From positions 22,743,554 through 22,807,553 of the forward strand of contig NC_092562.1 in the NCBI RefSeq assembly GCF_037975245.1: DNA of 64,000 nucleotides, given 5' to 3'. Origin of the DNA: Apostichopus japonicus (Eukaryota > Echinodermata > Holothuroidea > Aspidochirotida > Stichopodidae). Below, one piece after another: positions 39,335 through 52,023 of the stretch. The notes under the pieces were generated by a model. The model was given only the letters and a program-made list of their open reading frames with translations. It ran no database searches and was not told where the DNA came from. A program made the position numbers and the translations under genes. Within the stretch, counting starts at the first letter, position 1; the number at the start of each line of letters is the position of its first letter.

Positions 39335-40650
39335 ACTTTATTGTACGCGCGCGTACTTGATTGTACAATGAGATATATGTAATAACACATTATTGTACAT
39401 TATTTGAAAAGGATTTATATCTAGTCAAGCCATTATGTATATTTGGTTGTTCAATGAGATTTCAAGATCTACATAAGCATCAAAGATTTGTCAAGATCTT
39501 CGGGAAACGCTCCTTTAAGGTCAAATGTAAAATGACTACTTTTGGCTTTTAGCTTGAAACCAATATGTTGGATCACAGTGATTCATGCAGTTTTCATTGT
39601 ACCGTCTCATGAATTACACTCTCACAACTACGACACCGTAAACGTAACACTTTCAAGTATATGATCTTTTTTACCCAACTGGGTGAATTCATCAGTTTTA
39701 TTACTGTGAACCCAGTAAGTATATCCTAACCTATCATGCCCAGGGTCATGAATAAATGACCTTCTATTGAAGTCTGTACCCTATAGCTGCTATACGTCTG
39801 TACATTCACGTTTTCCTTGGCATAGTATTGATAATACAAAGTATTCAGCATTTCAGCTCTTAATACCTCTTAACGAACTGTATACCACTCGTTTTCGATT
39901 TGTTAGAATTAATTTATTATTGAGTTATTTATTCCACGATTGTATGTCTATTTGATTACGTAATATCCGGATGATACCACCTTAGTGTTTAATTGGAATC
40001 AAATAAAAGGATCTCAGTATTTGGAAACAACTGCATATATCAACAAACTTCTAAGTAGGTCTACATAATGAATCCGATACTGAATACTTCTAGGGCAACG
40101 ACAATGTGTAGGACTTTACAGAGTTGTAATGAATCATGTCATTTTTAGCCTAGTGATCGAGTCATATTCTAACCTTACCAGTGAGAAAAGATGTTCTTTT
40201 AATTAAACAGCTTTCATCTGGGACAATAAAAAAAAGCCACCGATTAATCAAACTTCCAAACAATAATTGGCCACAAATCATGTTCATGCTCTGTACGTTG
40301 ATAGGCATCATACTCTAACGATACACACAGCTCATTTAATTAGGGCATACTTCTGGCTAGTGACAAGATATTATCGATCAAACTTTGAATGATCAATTCA
40401 ATTTCTTCGTCTTCACCGAGCATGTATACTTCGCAATGTATTTGATTACATCATATCCGGATCAACGATGTTCTTTAATTACTAAGTACATCGACTCGGA
40501 GAGCAAAGACAGATAGCGATCAATCAACCTTTCACATGGAACATGCATTAATTTGTTCGTAAACAAGCTGTATACAGCGTGTCATCATATATTCATGTAG
40601 TTAAAGGAGCTTTCCGCGTTTAGATTGACAATTTTACTAGTATAGCTGCA
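39335..40650. other. Intergenic, no gene recognised
   Basis: AT-rich unique-looking sequence. The short frames at 39361-39552 and 39767-39955 have no recognisable product. Confidence 0.5.
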
Positions 40651-40688
40651 GAGTATTATTTCCGACTTGTATTTATGGCTATAGAACG

Positions 40689-40699
40689 GGATCCGAAAC
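40689..40699 (-). promoter_or_regulatory. B-box-like element at the far end of the 27-bp array
   Basis: On the minus strand GTTTCGGATCC matches the RNA polymerase III B box GGTTCGAATCC at 9 of 11 positions. It lies about 33 bases past the last array copy's A-box-derived GAGCGC, a normal A-to-B spacing once the array is removed. Confidence 0.45.
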
Positions 40700-40719
40700 A
40701 GTAACCTCAGTCGGGATCA

Positions 40720-42660
40720 TAAACACCGGTATGCGCTCTAGGTTCATAAGCACCGGTATGCACTCTAGGGTCATAAGCACCGGTATGCGGTCTAGGTTCA
40801 TAAGCACCGGTATGCGGTCTAGGGTCATAAGCACCGGTATGCGGTCTAGGTTCATAAGCACCGGTATGCGGTCTAGGTTCATAAGCACCGGTATGCGCTC
40901 TAGGGTCATAAGCACCGGTATGCGGTCTAGGTTCATAAGCACCGGTATGCGGTCTAGGTTCATAAGCACCGGTATGCGCTCTAGGGTCATAAGCACCGGT
41001 ATGCGCTCTAGGGCCATAAGCACCGGTATGCGCTCTAGGGTCATAAGCACCGGTATGCGCTCTAGGGTCATAAGCACCGGTATGCGCTCTAGGGTCATAA
41101 GCACCGGAATGCGCTCTAGGGTCATAAGCACCGGTATGCGCTCTAGGGTCATAAGCACCGGTGTGCGCTCTAGGGTCATAAGCACCGGTGTGCGCTCTAG
41201 GGTCATAAGCACCGGAGTGCGCTCTAGGGTCATAAGCACCGGTATGCGGTCTAGGTTCATAAGCACCGGTATGCGGTCTAGGGTCATAAGCACCGGTATG
41301 CGGTCTAGGTTCATAAGCACCGGTATGCGGTCTAGGTTCATAAGCACCGGTATGCGCTCTAGGGCCATAAGCACCGGTATGCGGTCTAGGTTCATAAGCA
41401 CCGGTATGCGGTCTAGGTTCATAAGCACCGGTATGCGCTCTAGGGTCATAAGCACCGGTATGCGCTCTAGGGCCATAAGCACCGGTATGCGCTCTAGGGT
41501 CATAAGCACCGGTATGCGCTCTAGGGTCATAAGCACCGGTATGCGCTCTAGGGTCATAAGCACCGGAATGCGCTCTAGGGTCATAAGCACCGGTGTGCGC
41601 TCTAGGGTCATAAGCACCGGTGTGCGCTCTAGGGTCATAAGCACCGGTGTGCGCTCTAGGGTCATAAGCACCGGAGTGCGCTCTAGGGTCATAAGCACCG
41701 GTGTGCGCTCTAGGGTCATAAGCACCGGTGTGCGCTCTAGGGTCATAAGCACCGGTGTGCGCTCTAGGGTCATAAGCACCGGAGTGCGCTCTAGGGTCAT
41801 AAGCACCGGTGTGCGCTCTAGGGTCATAAGCACCGGTGTGCGCTCTAGGGTCATAAGCACCGGTGTGCGCTCTAGGGTCATAAGCACCGGTGTGCGCTCT
41901 AGGGTCATAAGCACCGGTGTGCGCTCTAGGGTCATAAGCACCGGTGTGCGCTCTAGGGTCATAAGCACCGGTGTGCGCTCTAGGGTCATAAGCACCGGTG
42001 TGCGCTCTAGGGTCATAAGCACCGGTGTGCGCTCTAGGGTCATAAGCACCGGTGTGCGCTCTAGGGTCATAAGCACCGGTGTGCGCTCTAGGGTCATAAG
42101 CACCGGTGTGCGCTCTAGGGTCATAAGCACCGGTGTGCGCTCTAGGGTCATAAGCACCGGTGTGCGCTCTAGGGTCATAAGCACCGGTGTGCGCTCTAGG
42201 GTCATAAGCACCGGTGTGCGCTCTAGGGTCATAAGCACCGGTGTGCGCTCTAGGGTCATAAGCACCGGTGTGCGCTCTAGGGTCATAAGCACCGGTGTGC
42301 GCTCTAGAGTCATAAGCACCGGAGTGCGCTCTAGGGTCATAAGCACCGGAATGCGCTCTAGGGTCATAAGCACCGGAATGCGCTCTAGGGTCATAAGCAC
42401 CGGTATGCGCTATAGGATCATAAGCACCAGTATGCGCTCTAGGGTCATAAGCACCGGTATGCGCTCTAGGGTCATAAGCACCGGTGTGCGCTCTAGGGTC
42501 ATAAGCACCGGTATGCGCTCTAGGGTCATAAGCACCGGTATGCGCTCTAGGGTCATAAGCACCGGTATGCGCTCTAGAGTCATAAGCACCGGAATGCGCT
42601 CTAGGGTCATAAGCACCGGTATGCGCTCTAGGGTCATAAGCACCGGTATGCGCTCTACCA
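40720..42660. repeat. 27-bp minisatellite array, about 71 copies
   Basis: The monomer contains CATAAGCACCGGTATGCG and then CTCTAGGGT, 27 bp in all. Variants differ at a few sites: TATG/TGTG/AATG/AGTG after CCGG, CTCT or GTCT, and GGGTCAT/GGTTCAT/GGGCCAT. Copies of the TGTG type dominate 41580-42310. Because 27 is a multiple of three and the unit has no stop in the frames concerned, both strands show very long open frames (nonapeptide VISTGMRSR on plus, MTLERTPVL on minus). These are almost certainly artefacts. The array's right edge runs into a tRNA A box. Confidence 0.95.
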
Positions 42661-42669
42661 ACTGAGCTA
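42650..42669 (-). promoter_or_regulatory. tRNA-type A box at the array edge
   Basis: On the minus strand the sequence reads TAGCTCAGTTGGTAGAGCGC, a textbook tRNA D-arm/A box. Its last seven bases (AGAGCGC) are also the start of the 27-bp array unit, so the array seems to begin inside the tRNA-like sequence. Confidence 0.7.
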
Positions 42670-42679
42670 ATCTAGAGAC

Positions 42680-43779
42680 ATGTGGTTATTTCAACATTTA
42701 GTTCGTTGCGCTGTATGTACTTCTGGAATAATATATTTCTTGTAACTTTGTGAATTGGGAAATGTTAAGATTGCTCTGTTCTTTCGATGGTTTCGATACA
42801 ACTTCTCTTACTTCAGTAACGATGATTGGGGCACATTCACCCCCCCCCCGCCCACCCCATCCCCAGTATTACGACAGTGGTTTGATGTTGTTCATCTTGG
42901 GATACAGTCTCGTACTTCGGGTGGGATGATAAGTGGCGGTTCCGGAGGTAAGAATGGGTGCGACAAGACTAGTATATGCCTACCTCGTAACTCTCTGAAC
43001 ACTCATTGAAAAGGAGAGGCTTGCTTTCAGCCAATGTTCGTTAGCGATTTTCTCTGTGATAGGTTTTCACATAGCTTCTGCTGTCGTCATCATGCCTGAC
43101 GCGAGAGGGTGGGGGGGGGTAGGGGAAGAGGTTACAGTCCACGAAACATATAGGTAGATAAGTGAACCAAGGAACTGATTTGATAAATAATAATTTAATC
43201 TCATTTTCATAACATAGAGCTTAGATAGGAAACAATTTTCTGCTGCACTCATAAAGAATGGATTAAAGTGATGTAAAGAATCATTATTATATAGGTTTAA
43301 CTTAAACTTATACAAACTGAAGGGTGTACCTCGTTTCTTCCTTGTGAAACAGGTAGCGGCCGATGATCCAACCTAGTATGGTTCTTACATTTTCGACGGA
43401 CTTCTATCCTCACCACGAACACCAAACCATGTTCACTGTAAAAAAAAAGGGAACTAATTTTTACACATATCATAACCAAATTATGCCGAAAATCATAATC
43501 CATGACAACATAATGCAATAATTGTTTCGTACGAGGGAAATAGGTTATTTTTTTTTCTTTCTGTACTGCCTGCTGCAATTAACTTAATCACATCATGAAC
43601 AAAAAAACTTCGCCTCTCGAGCCTGAACGAAAATTATACAGGTACCACGGTCTGCTAATGGAAGCGTTTTATTAGATTATATGGCTAATATTATTTATCG
43701 CCTTCAGAACAGTCAATTTCCTCTCCTTTTTCGAGGTTAAACATGATTCCGGAAGGATACTGCTGCAACGCAAACAACG

Positions 43780-43780
<1 letters not shown>
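42680..43780. other. Intergenic, no gene recognised
   Basis: Contains a poly-C run at 42840-42849 and a G-run near 43109-43118. Short open frames on both strands show no recognisable product. Confidence 0.5.

Positions 43781-43840
<60 letters not shown>
43781..43840. repeat. (AT)n microsatellite
   Basis: About 30 uninterrupted dinucleotide units. Confidence 0.95.
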
Positions 43841-43841
<1 letters not shown>

Positions 43842-44377
43842 TTATATGAGACGTATACACACTGATATGACTCAAATTTTCATGCCTTTAGTCTTCTTTA
43901 TTCGTGTGTATAGGTCTCCAACTAACACACGTAGTCGGGTGTATGTATATATTGAACGCCAATGGATGCGCTGAAAACATATGTCTGCTCTGAAAGACTA
44001 CGACCATACAGTAAACGTTGAATGTTTGCTGATGTACATTTAATTGCAACTGTTTTAAGCAAACAAGTTCAACATATTAAGATAAGCTATCATTGTACAC
44101 CTGTAAAGATCTGTATCACTGAACTTCATATTTTGTCAGTTCTGTGAGACTTTCGTTCTTCTTGCTGCGCACAAAACGGCTGAGTTATACCCAGCCATTA
44201 GTTGCTAACTATCCCCATATAGCCATTTGTTTTGCTGCGAGCACCAGCAATAGAAAGCCTCAGTATCTTGAATACCGTGTAACCAGGGATGTCACCTCTA
44301 GTTTTCATCAAGTTTTCTAAGGCTGGTATACATTTAATGACCACCATGTGTATGTCATTTTAAATCAGCACATGCAT

Positions 44378-44379
<2 letters not shown>

Positions 44380-44433
<54 letters not shown>
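44380..44433. repeat. (AT)n microsatellite
   Basis: About 26 uninterrupted dinucleotide units, about 130 bp upstream of the tRNA-like SINE head. Confidence 0.95.
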
Positions 44434-44438
<5 letters not shown>

Positions 44439-44564
44439 GTTTGATCTCTAGAGTAAGGCAAATATGACACCAAAACAGAACTAGTATTGTTTGAAACAGG
44501 TGACAATGGCTACAGTGGAATTACGACCTTCCTTATCGGTTTCGAACCTCTGGACATGCAATCA

Positions 44565-44684
44565 GCGTCCATAGCCTAGTTGTTACGATGTCCGCATATA
44601 AAGCGGGAGGCCCGGGTTCGAATCCCGGTGGAGGCTGGAAGTTTTTTCACTTTTCTGGATTTTCCAACTCACTACAAATGCAAT

Positions 44685-44766
<82 letters not shown>
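44565..44766 (+). mobile_element. tRNA-like SINE ending in an (AT)n tail
   Basis: Bases 44565-44635 fold as a tRNA. The acceptor strands GCGTCCA and TGGAGGC pair with one mismatch. The anticodon stem TCCGC/GCGGG encloses loop ATATAAA, and the T arm CCGGG-TTCGAAT-CCCGG is perfect. The D arm (TAGCCTAGTTGTTACGATG) is degraded. There is no CCA-compatible context; a 50-base body with TTTTCCAACTCACTACAAATG follows, then (AT)n to 44766. This layout fits a tRNA-derived SINE rather than a working tRNA. The apparent anticodon would be ATA, which is not a normal cytosolic one. Confidence 0.7.
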
Positions 44767-44768
<2 letters not shown>

Positions 44769-44769
44769 G

Positions 44770-47700
44770 TGATCCTCTTTGACTTTCCATATTCTACATA
44801 GTTTGAGACGTACGTTGCAACCTGTTTAAATTTAGTTGTATAAAGAATGAATATTTAGATTCATGAATAGTCATCTTTCGTTCATTATGATATGCTGAGA
44901 AAAGAAAAATAAGCAAAGGAATTTAGTATGGGATACGATATGTCAATAAGAGGAGCTTAACGAAAGTTTAGTGCATGAGCAAATTTTTTTTTTTTTTGGG
45001 GTAAATCGCTGATAAAGGACAAACGTTTTGAATCCTTTGAACTATAGGCTCCTCCATTCGATACAAGTTATTGTGAGTAGAGTCTATATCCATTTGATGA
45101 TTAAAACCATGTTTGTTTTCTAGTAACACCACATCCATCTTTATTAAGTTTTATCCTGAGGGAGTAAGAAGGGCCTCTTGAGTCAATACACACAGTAAGG
45201 TATAATAGTAACGTCTATGAACCCAATATTACATGTCACTATATTTCGACTTAAAGGCATGACTCTAAGGAACCTGACATACTTTCGGGCCATTTCTCCT
45301 GGAATTTTTGTCCAAATGTCCACGGGTTTTTTTTGGGCAAATGAGTTCTGTTATGCAGCCATGAATCGCGATAAAACTCCTCAAAGAATGTGTTACAGCA
45401 GCCAAACCAACCGAGCATGAATCAAAACGAAATGGAAAATTGATTTAACTAAGAAACTCGCTGTCAGATTTCTATCATAAATTTGTATAACCAATTAACT
45501 CGAAACGATGTACTAATAGCAAAACCTTGTCCAGAAGGATTATCATAGATAAATTCATAAAATAATTAAGAGCTTTATAAACTCCACTTGGCGGTTTATG
45601 TAACTAGCAAAATTGTTACGTCATATATACAACTGGGCGAACTGTTTCCATAAAATCTTTTTTTTTTCCGTCGCCAAATACACAAAAGTTAAACATGCAT
45701 TGATTCCATATTAATTTGATTTTAATACAAAGAAAAGCAGTTCTTATTTTGCCAATAAACTTTTTCTTGGTTTTCTTAGTGAGTAACTATTTTATTAATA
45801 TATTCGAATGAAAAGTTTTGAGGCCCAGACAGTTTTTCCTTTCGACTTTTCCATTGTAATTGAAAGAAACTTGACCATTCGGCTGTAATGATCTGGCCTG
45901 CTCTATAAGGGGTTTGAGTAAAAAAAATATCACAACCAAATCACATTGACAGCTGCTTTAACAGAAAAAAAAAACATCACCAAGAAATTAGTGGGTTACG
46001 GGAATCGAAAGAGGCAGACAGACACCGCAGAAGGGCGTAGGTGGAGTGGGCGCAGTGGGTGCAGGTGGGCGCAGTGGGCGCAGTTGTGTAGGCAGTAACC
46101 AGCTGAAAGACTATTATAATGGACTATATAATGTAAGGAGCCTATATGAAATTGGATTTATTATAAAGGTTTTGAAATGTTATCTTAAGAATTAACCATG
46201 AATTATTTCAATCTGAACTATTAATAAGTACTTAGAGACCAACATTGATTTATTTGATATTTTGTATTATAATATAATTCAAGCAATACCGTCAATAATG
46301 TTCCAATGATTACGAGATACTATGGAATAATCCTTCTTAGATGTTAATTAATAAGAATAGAAAAACAATGATCGGATGCAGTTTAATAAGGATGATGTTA
46401 TACAGTGCAGTCTTTACTTTTTAAGTGGAAGATCCAGAGATAGGCAGGGCACCCTGATCTGAAAATTGTTTAGCATTATAAATGTAATCTATAAAAATAC
46501 TGTTTGCTCAGAAGAGGATATAGTGGAAAGATATAGCACGAGAGTATACGCGCACGGCCTGCATACATTACTTTTTTTTACCGATGTTCTATTATGCAAA
46601 GCTATTTCGGTAGTTATTTTCGGTATAACATGAACACCCCACCCCCCTCCTCCCTCCCTTTTTCTAACTCTTCTATGAAATCATTAATTTCTTGTTTACT
46701 AGTGCTTGCTTTCAATATTGTGATTTCTGAAGTAATCTGTGCAAGAAAAAAAAAACGCAGAAAGCTTTGGCTTCTGCAAGCAACGTCTTCCGCTTTGGTC
46801 GTCATTATCTGGACAAGTTTATAGCTCGACTCTTTGATGAAACATCCTAACTATCATACTTCACAATACGCAAGGCGAAACCATTTGTAAAATGCTATAT
46901 AACAAACAAAAATAACAAAGAAAGAAAGAAAGTATAAAATGACGACAGTCCTTAAATCGCATTAGATTATGTGAATAGTAATTACGCCATATAATCTTCT
47001 TTTCTTTTTTATTTCCGATTAAAGATGATCCTTAAAACTAAAAGACAAAAAAAATCTAATGTTAGTCGATGACTTTTTTGCACTCTTTATAAATGCATAT
47101 CTTTAACTTTAGAGCCCTCGATAATGAGATAAGGCTAACAGCTTAAAGATATTAACACAATTTTAGAAGGCCACCTCATTTGTCGGTAACTATATCTGCT
47201 CAATTTATGAATTATGTCAACTGGCGCGATAACATCTTCAAATGTATTTTCATGGTGTATTTTTGCATTTAGCTCAGATCTGGTTATATGGATGTCCTTG
47301 GAATAAAACCACAGTTGTACTTTTTAAGAATAAATGAAGTGTTGACATGCAGCTAACTCTGTAATGGTTAATGGTTCTTCCTGGTCGTTAGAATTTTCAT
47401 GGTTTCAAGCTGGTTAAATAAGTACATCTTTTGTCATGGTTGACCCAGCCGATTTTCATTCGTGTACCCCCCCCCCCCCCCCGTCACTCTGAAACTCTGT
47501 GTACCTTTCTAAAATCGGGGAGATGATCATTTATTGCTTTCGACAATTCCAAAATTATCGATATGAGACAAAGGCCTGACTCAACCATGAACTACAATTT
47601 CGAAATCTTCCAAAGAACTGCAGTAGTTTTTCTAAGGAAGTATAATAAGTTGAATCACTATATATAAATTATAAGTCATATATTTACTTCATTTAACCGA

Positions 47701-48335
47701 TCAACCTTCCAGCAATCCTTTTGACCTAATGTAGTTCGGGGTTATCTGCTATTCGCATGCCAAAGTACATTATCATGCGTCAGTTTTAACCTTAAAGAAA
47801 CTGCGATTATACAAAATCTCTCGCAAGAGGAGAAAAACATAACACAGCAGTTCAAAAAGCAGTTATGATGCTTGTTAGGACACCACTTTACGTCTATTTA
47901 TTTCTTTTTCTACTATTTGGGGGGGCGGGAGGGGGGGTCATGATATTCAATGTATTTGTGATCGCTTGACGCTGGTGTGAGGGCGATGTTTGAGTTGGGA
48001 AGTGAGCCTGGAAGATCAATGGCAGTTACAATAATTCTGAACTTCTATTTTTACTGTGAATGTGTTTAACCTTCCACACATCATCTGTCAATAGTAGGGG
48101 CATTTAGAAGTATTAGGGCGTTAAATGTTTTAGTTTAAGAGGGTAGAGGGGAGGGCGGGAAAGGGACTCGGATAACATTCCAATGTCATGTTAACTTGCA
48201 AACTGTTTTGTGATCGCTTTTGATTAATTCGTTGATTGCCGAAAGCTGCAACCATGGAAACCATATAGGTGCAGAAATTTGTCATAGCTTTGCAGTTTTG
48301 ATGCGTCCTTGTAATTAACACGTTTTTTATATTTA

Positions 48336-48340
<5 letters not shown>
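44770..48340. other. Intergenic, no gene recognised
   Basis: AT-rich. A short GTGGGCGCAG-type repeat lies at about 46040-46085, and a 16-base C run at 47467-47482. Open frames at 45217-45420 and 46594-46824 have no recognisable product. Confidence 0.5.

Positions 48341-48341
<1 letters not shown>

Positions 48342-48384
<43 letters not shown>
48342..48384. repeat. (AT)n microsatellite
   Basis: About 21 uninterrupted dinucleotide units. Confidence 0.95.
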
Positions 48385-48388
<4 letters not shown>

Positions 48389-51300
48389 CTTCCATAGTTT
48401 CTCATTAATATTAGTGTATTGTTTTAGCATCATTGTCAGTATACGGTGAAAACCATTGTTTGTCACGCTATAGATAATTATTATCTGTGTGACGACATTA
48501 ATTTTATCCTGTTTAATTCTCTATTTTATTCTACTTGGTTGGGGGGGGGGGGTGATGGAAAAGGTACAACACGTCCTGTCGTTTGATTGTTATCAGGTGG
48601 TAATAGGGTGAATTCACCGATATAACACATATAGGCCTAGCTCAAATTAGGTTCAATTGAATGGAGCGTAGAACATTCACTACCGATATTTGGCGTGTTA
48701 TATGTTTACCTTTACAGTTAAGCATGGTTGTTTTTCTATCTCCGCACTCCATACTCTGTGGTTAATACAACTCACGTTCCTCAGGGCTGACGGGCTGACG
48801 GAAGGACGCATGTGGTTTGGATTCGCTTTCTCTGTGTATACACATCTTTGGTGTTTGCATGGAGTTCACAATACGTTTTTTTTTGCTCTCCCCATATGAC
48901 TTAATAGTATGACAAGGGATATCAGACTAAAATCAAATGATGCTATTCCTGTGCGATAATTTGTCAAAGGGTTTAATATATATTTGACAATAACTCCCCC
49001 CCCCCTCCCCCCCCCAAAAAAAAGAAATGACAAAATGAGAAAATAAGTAAATTTGCAGTTTTAATATATTCAATATCGTTTTTAAAGAAATACTGTCACA
49101 CATAAGCTTATGAACCTCTAAGCGTATAGTAGCATAGTCAAAAATGAAAACGTCACGGAAATATTTCGTGCGGAACGGAAACTTTTACCAACCCTTCCTC
49201 CCCCCCCCTTTTTATTATTTTACCATTTTTATAAGTTTATATTCTTCCATAACGATAATCCTTCGTTAGGGGTATTACTCTTTTCAATATATAAATGTTT
49301 GTTCGAAACTCCTTGAAAAGCTTTGAGCAACCTTACTTGCGAATTCCAAGTGGTCTTGTCACTTTTAAAAGCCTATCCTAATAGATTAATGTATATATAG
49401 TAATGGTTAAAGGTGATTTCTGCACGACCATTTGGAATTAATGCAAATAAATTTCTCAAATAGGAGCGTTGAAATTGTATTTCTGGAGGGGGGGGAGGGG
49501 GTATATCTCAAGTCTTATTAAAAAAAAGATTACTTCTTCCTCGAAACTACTGCTGCTCTTTTACACTCTATTTGTACATATATGTCAGAAGTTTAAAAAA
49601 AAAACTTGTAGAATCTCGTTTGCTTAGTTAGTATAATCACCCATCTCCGGACGTAACGTGTTATCATTAATGTCTGCCTATACAGATGGGATACTTCCTC
49701 CAATATTTATATGGACAATACATACTTTGTTTTTATTTATCAATAAAGTTTCTGCCTTTTATGGCCATCATTATCCATGTTGTTTCTTATAATACTGTTT
49801 ATAATTTATTAAAATGATGTTGTACTGAACAGAGTTGATCTATTTCGGAGTTGTAAAGAAATGCTGAATACTAACTGAATGAACGTATTCATGCCTACAG
49901 GATCTATAAAATCCAATGACTGTAAAGCCGGGTTAGTCGATGATATCACTGTAACCTACGTCTGTAAAATTATTTTAGCCAAATATACCATTTTAGGGTA
50001 CTTTTTACTGAGAATTAATCATTTAAGTCTTATTAAAAAAAAAAAGATGACTTTTACTCTCTTTTTGTACATATATTTATTTAATTAATAATTTAGGAAG
50101 TTGTTTCTTCTAATGTATCCAAGAGTTATCATGTCGTCATCAACACTGGCCTTTATGAAGACATTGGGAAAAAAACGTGGTTGCTGTTATTAAAAAAAAA
50201 AAAATCATTGTTAATTTGTTTATTATTTGATTTATGTATTAATTACAGTTCTTTTTTAAATATTTATGACAGATCTACTCACATATGTTCCTTCATTTAA
50301 TAAATAATTTAATTTATATGTTTAATTAATTTAAAATACATCTCTGTCTTAATATACAAAACTTTCCACTCTCGGTTGAAGCCATAATGACACCGTCTAA
50401 GATATTGAAAGTATTATTCATTATAATATTTCCATAGTAATACTACCGATATGTTCGTTACGAATTAACAGTGTCTTGTGAGTATGGACATGGAAATATG
50501 GTTAGTGTTTCATACTAAATGTTAACAAAGAATGCACTATAGTCACAAAGAATCTCATCGGTAACATTACGCTGTATATACATCAAAATAATAAACTGCA
50601 ACAAGGATCCGATATTATGCTATACAGATCAATAGTATCGAAACAGCTTTGTACCGCATACGATTGATAAATCCACGACAGAGATACTTAACGTTGGAAA
50701 TAACACGAAGCTGAGATTTCGTTTCGACATTCCGACTAGAATTGTCCGTAGCGGTACATGGTTTTCTCTCTGTGAACATATGAGTAGGATCTGCAATGGC
50801 TAGGACTTGCTCTATGCACAAGCAATAAACAATACAAGGTTTCCCTTGTTTCATCAACTCGAAGTGCTCGAAGAAGATTGTAAGTAATTAGGAGTTTTAC
50901 TTAAATTAATATATACTGAATGATAATCAACGACCAGGATTCACGGCTTCAAAATGTCTTGAAAGCATAAAAGAAAAATTCAACAACTTTGCTATTGAGA
51001 ACACATCTAAATATATCAGACGGTCTTATATTCTATCAGGTTCGGGACCTCGAGCACCTGTACGTCTAAAAGGGAAGTACTAACTGACGCCAAAGAAAAT
51101 CATTATGGTTAATCGGTAGACAAATATTAAATTAACCAATAACTCTAAAGTTGTTTCAGTCCTTGCTTGCACCAAGTCGAAAACTGAGTATGGCCAGATA
51201 TGAAATCTTTGTAATAACTTAAGTCACATATAGCTTGAAAATGGCCCTGGGTAATTTGGAGATTTCCCTCACAAATCTCTTCACAAATCGTTTTGCCCCT

Positions 51301-51840
51301 CAGCGCAGTGGGTTTAGATATAAGCTAAAATTAGTTTCGTTGTAAAAGTTACAGAACCTTTTGTAAACCAAGACACTTAGACCTACACAGTTGCTGTTCG
51401 TTGAATACAAGCCTTAAAAATGTGTAGTCTGTCAACGGAAATTCTGTATTTTTTGGTCAACGAAAAGCCACTCAAGTTATAGCCTAAACACTTCAAAAAC
51501 AAATAACACGATCAACTCTCAACCCTCGTATCCTTATATTGAGATGTAACTATGCGATGGATACCCTAAGTCATGACAATATGCCATTGTAGTAACAGAG
51601 AGTGACGGTCACTATTTACTACTTTATACAGCCTTGCAGAATTATTAATATCAAATATTACACCTCAAAGATGGCCGTGACAATAAGTAATGACCTTAAC
51701 CTTCTCAAGGTCAATTCGCAATATATATATATATTTCTTATCGTACCCATAACCTTTATTAGATTCAGTGGTTTTAATCAGGTTTTATGTTATAGCCCAC
51801 AACTTTGTCGTTGTGTTTAAGGCAATGAATAGACATAAAT
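48385..51840. other. Intergenic, no gene recognised
   Basis: Homopolymer G or C runs lie at 48541-48552, 48996-49015 and 49200-49208. A minus-strand frame at 50615-50857 (80 codons) has no recognisable product. This region is the 3' flank of the minus-strand neuropeptide gene. Confidence 0.5.
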
Positions 51841-51847
51841 ACCAGTG

Positions 51848-51853
51848 TTTATT
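51848..51853 (-). terminator. Candidate poly(A) signal of the neuropeptide gene
   Basis: AATAAA on the minus strand, about 170 bases beyond the stop codon of the precursor. It is the nearest canonical hexamer I see downstream of that gene. There is no transcript evidence. Confidence 0.5.
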
Positions 51854-52023
51854 TTAAAGTACTTACAGAAACTTAGCACTACACTGTTTGCGTAAATGAT
51901 GCGCGTGACTGGTTACCTGCTGAACATAGTATTTACATTAAACTTTCTACAAACCCACATCTTCTAAACTGTACAGCATTTTACGGCGCTGGACGAATTG
52001 ATATACACGAACACTTGGTGACA

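Noticed and set aside
40679-42665. Open frames of 573 (minus) and 644 (plus) codons as a repetitive protein gene
   Set aside because: They overlap on opposite strands and exist only because a 27-bp tandem unit lacks stops. There is no signal peptide, domain, splice context or unique flanking coding sequence, and the array edge is a tRNA-like promoter.
44565-44636. Functional tRNA gene
   Set aside because: The D arm is degraded, the acceptor has a mismatch, the anticodon would be ATA, and a SINE body with an AT tail follows.
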